In this document: one piece after another, positions 62,558 through 64,000 of the stretch
Layout of the letters: each line of letters opens with the position of its first letter
Numbering within the stretch: the stretch's first letter is position 1
Source: JAXGYX01 sp040772065
GTDB lineage: Bacteria > Bacillota > Clostridia > Saccharofermentanales > Fastidiosipilaceae
Direction: 5' to 3'
Length of the DNA stretch: 64,000 bases
Assembly: GCA_040772065.1 (NCBI GenBank)
Contig: JAXGYX010000001.1
Location: forward strand, 1,612,001 to 1,676,000
Made by a program: the position numbers and the translations under genes
Notes under the pieces: generated by a model
The model's input: only the letters and a program-made list of their open reading frames with translations
Database searches by the model: none
Told to the model about the DNA's origin: nothing

Positions 62558-63445
62558 TTACGTTTGTTCATCCTCATCGGTAAACCGGACCCTTCCGGTC
62601 AACACCCGTGCGCACGCGCTGCTTGGCCGGTGGTAGACTTGTTCGACCGATCCTTGCTCGGCCAATTCACCTTTTGACAACACAGCGACTTTGTCGCACA
62701 GATAGTAGACCACATTGAGATCATGGGAGATAAACAGGCAGGCAAATTTCAATTCATCGCGCAGATGTTGAAACAGATCCAGAATCTGCGCCTGAACCGA
62801 CACATCCAACGCGGAGACCGGCTCATCTGCGATCAACAGATCCGGAGATCCGATCAGCGCCGCTCCAATCGCGATTCTTTGTAACTGTCCGCCGGACAAC
62901 TCTCTTGGATAGCGCTCCATATACTCAGCGGAAAGGCCGATCTTATCCAACATCTCCATCGCCATCGCCCGCCTCCGCGTGGCGTCCTTGATGCCGCCGA
63001 TCAACAACGGTTCTTCCATTTGGAAACCGATGCTTAATTGTGGATTAAAAGAGTTATAGGGATCTTGAAAGACCATCTGAATTCCCCGACCGGTCGCCAG
63101 AATTCGTTTTTTCCCTTTAAGTCCTGTAATATCTGTCCCTTTAAAAATAATATTGCCCTCACCGCAGGGCAGTTGTCCCGTGATCAGCCGGGCCAGCGTC
63201 GTCTTGCCCGATCCGGACTCACCGACCAGACCAAAAAACTCTCCTGCGCGTATCTCCAGGGAAATATTTTTAACACCATCCATGTCCCAAGGCAGATCGT
63301 GTTGTTTGAGTGGGCGGGACTCTTTGCCACCTTCAACAAGCGGTCCGGCATCCGCCACTCCGCGGGCGCCGCGCCAGCCACTTCCATAAGTCGCCCCAAC
63401 GTTCATCAGGGACAAGATCGGTTGTTCAATTTGAACTGTGGTCAT
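62558..63445 (-). CDS. oppF: Oligopeptide ABC transporter ATP-binding protein OppF-type
   Basis: 295-aa ATPase of a dipeptide/oligopeptide importer. Walker A is GLVGESGSGKTTLARLI (about 73-89), the Q-loop is in QMVFQDPYNSFNPQ, the signature is LSGGQLQRIAIGAAL, Walker B is DLLIADEPVSALD, and the H-loop is LFISHDLNVV. An insertion of about 25 residues (about 22-48) precedes the first strand. The ATG has AGGAGG 4 nt upstream inside the end of the oppD-type gene, a 20-nt overlap. Some OppDF members import nickel or sugars instead of peptides, so the substrate is open. Confidence 0.93.
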   Translation of the reverse strand: MTTVQIEQPILSLMNVGATYGSGWRGARGVADAGPLVEGGKESRPLKQHDLPWDMDGVKNISLEIRAGEFFGLVGESGSGKTTLARLITGQLPCGEGNIIFKGTDITGLKGKKRILATGRGIQMVFQDPYNSFNPQLSIGFQMEEPLLIGGIKDATRRRAMAMEMLDKIGLSAEYMERYPRELSGGQLQRIAIGAALIGSPDLLIADEPVSALDVSVQAQILDLFQHLRDELKFACLFISHDLNVVYYLCDKVAVLSKGELAEQGSVEQVYHRPSSACARVLTGRVRFTDEDEQT

Positions 63446-64000
63446 TTGCCTCCTCTTTCGTTATCAAATCCATATTCTTGTCGCAGCCCCCGTCAGCCCC
63501 ATTCTCATTCAAAAAACATGCCGCGGTGTGTCCCGGACCGACGACACGGGTGGCCGGGACTTCATTGTGGCAGCGGTCGAAGGCGCGGGGACAACGATCC
63601 GCAAACAGGCAACATGTGGCGGGGCCCCGGCTGTCCGGCAGTCTCCCCGGTATGGCGGACAGTTTTTTCCCCTTTTTATTCGGAGTCGGCACCGACTGCA
63701 ACAGCATTTTCGTATACTCATGTTTCGGCGAACGCAACACACTCATTGTGGGCCCGGTCTCCGCAGGGATTCCGGCATAAAGCACACATACTCTGTCGCA
63801 CAGGCGTTTCACAGTTCCAAGGTCATGGGAGATATACAAAATCGCCACATCATCCTTGCGACTGATGTTCAGCAACAATTCCAATATTTGATCTTGAACC
63901 GACACATCCAGCGCGGTGGTCGGCTCGTCGGCGATCAACAATGGTGGCCGCGTGATGACAGCCATGGCGATCAGCACTCTTTGGCGTTGTCCGCCGGACA
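63426..64000 (-). CDS. oppD: Oligopeptide ABC transporter ATP-binding protein OppD-type, partial
   Basis: The C-terminal 190 residues of an ATPase whose start lies beyond the window. Visible are the signature SGGQRQRVLIAMAVI at the edge, Walker B LLIADEPTTALD, H-loop LYISHDLGTVK and the C-terminal oligo_HPY-type region with its cysteines (CCLFADRCPRAFDRC). It pairs with oppF, which starts inside its last codons. The permeases and binding protein are expected upstream, outside the window. Confidence 0.93.
   Translation of the reverse strand, partial: SGGQRQRVLIAMAVITRPPLLIADEPTTALDVSVQDQILELLLNISRKDDVAILYISHDLGTVKRLCDRVCVLYAGIPAETGPTMSVLRSPKHEYTKMLLQSVPTPNKKGKKLSAIPGRLPDSRGPATCCLFADRCPRAFDRCHNEVPATRVVGPGHTAACFLNENGADGGCDKNMDLITKEEANDHSSN

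Noticed and set aside
1..64000. CRISPR arrays, toxin-antitoxin or phage-defence systems
   Set aside because: No spaced direct repeats and no defence genes were found; the only repeats are in-frame coding repeats.

Overview
The window looks like chromosomal DNA of a Gram-positive bacterium of the class Clostridia, possibly Oscillospirales (the order is a guess). The evidence is gene content: an IspH–ribosomal S1 fusion beside plsC and cmk, the veg–ispE pair, a tRNA-sensing T-box leader on ileS, a HutP-like protein beside an RpiR regulator, ScpA/ScpB, RNase J, long-form HPF and a B12-dependent class II ribonucleotide reductase. No spore genes, phage genes or CRISPR array are seen. Nearly all of the window is housekeeping DNA with short intergenic gaps.

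Layout. 1-1.2 kb: the 3' part of a PepV-type dipeptidase. 1.4-3 kb: an AT-rich membrane protein with TPR and YD repeats, with degenerate copies of its own tail nearby. 3-17.5 kb (mostly minus strand): ispH-rpsA, plsC, cmk; hutP-like, rpiR, scpB, scpA, trpS; an M50 protease; ileS with its T-box; ispE, veg; proC. 17.7-24.5 kb: fhs (+), an AraC regulator, a YdbC-like protein, clpX, clpP, tig. 24.9-28.7 kb (+): RNase J and a divergent MurE-like ligase. 28.8-40.4 kb (minus): nrdJ, rel, recJ, rpsU, a HIT protein, alaS. 40.6-44.8 kb: a DUF1015 protein facing serA and a SerC-type aminotransferase, probably a serine-synthesis locus. 45-49 kb: a large protein with a catalytically dead PP2C-like domain, a membrane segment and LysM, divergent from a BaiN-type flavoprotein.

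49-51.7 kb is the only clearly accessory stretch. It holds a frameshifted IS110 transposase preceded by a strongly structured segment that could be its bridge RNA, an orphan Fis-type helix-turn-helix ORF, tRNA-Arg(CCT), a LarC2 domain without LarC1, and two overlapping micro-ORFs. 51.7-64 kb (minus) carries thrC, a membrane protein with a long charged linker, folC, a tandem GtrA-like protein, a membrane-anchored cohesin-like protein, yfbR, pcrA, hpf and two oligopeptide ABC ATPases; the last is cut by the window end.

The genes cover translation (S1, S21, three aminoacyl-tRNA synthetases, HPF), protein quality control (ClpXP, trigger factor), one-carbon/serine/threonine/folate metabolism, isoprenoid and phospholipid synthesis, and DNA replication and repair. 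A recurring oddity is long, highly charged, low-complexity extensions on otherwise standard proteins (S1, Veg, RNase J, PcrA, trigger factor) and on the three uncharacterised membrane-anchored proteins. All family calls come from reading translated sequence by eye; no database search was run.
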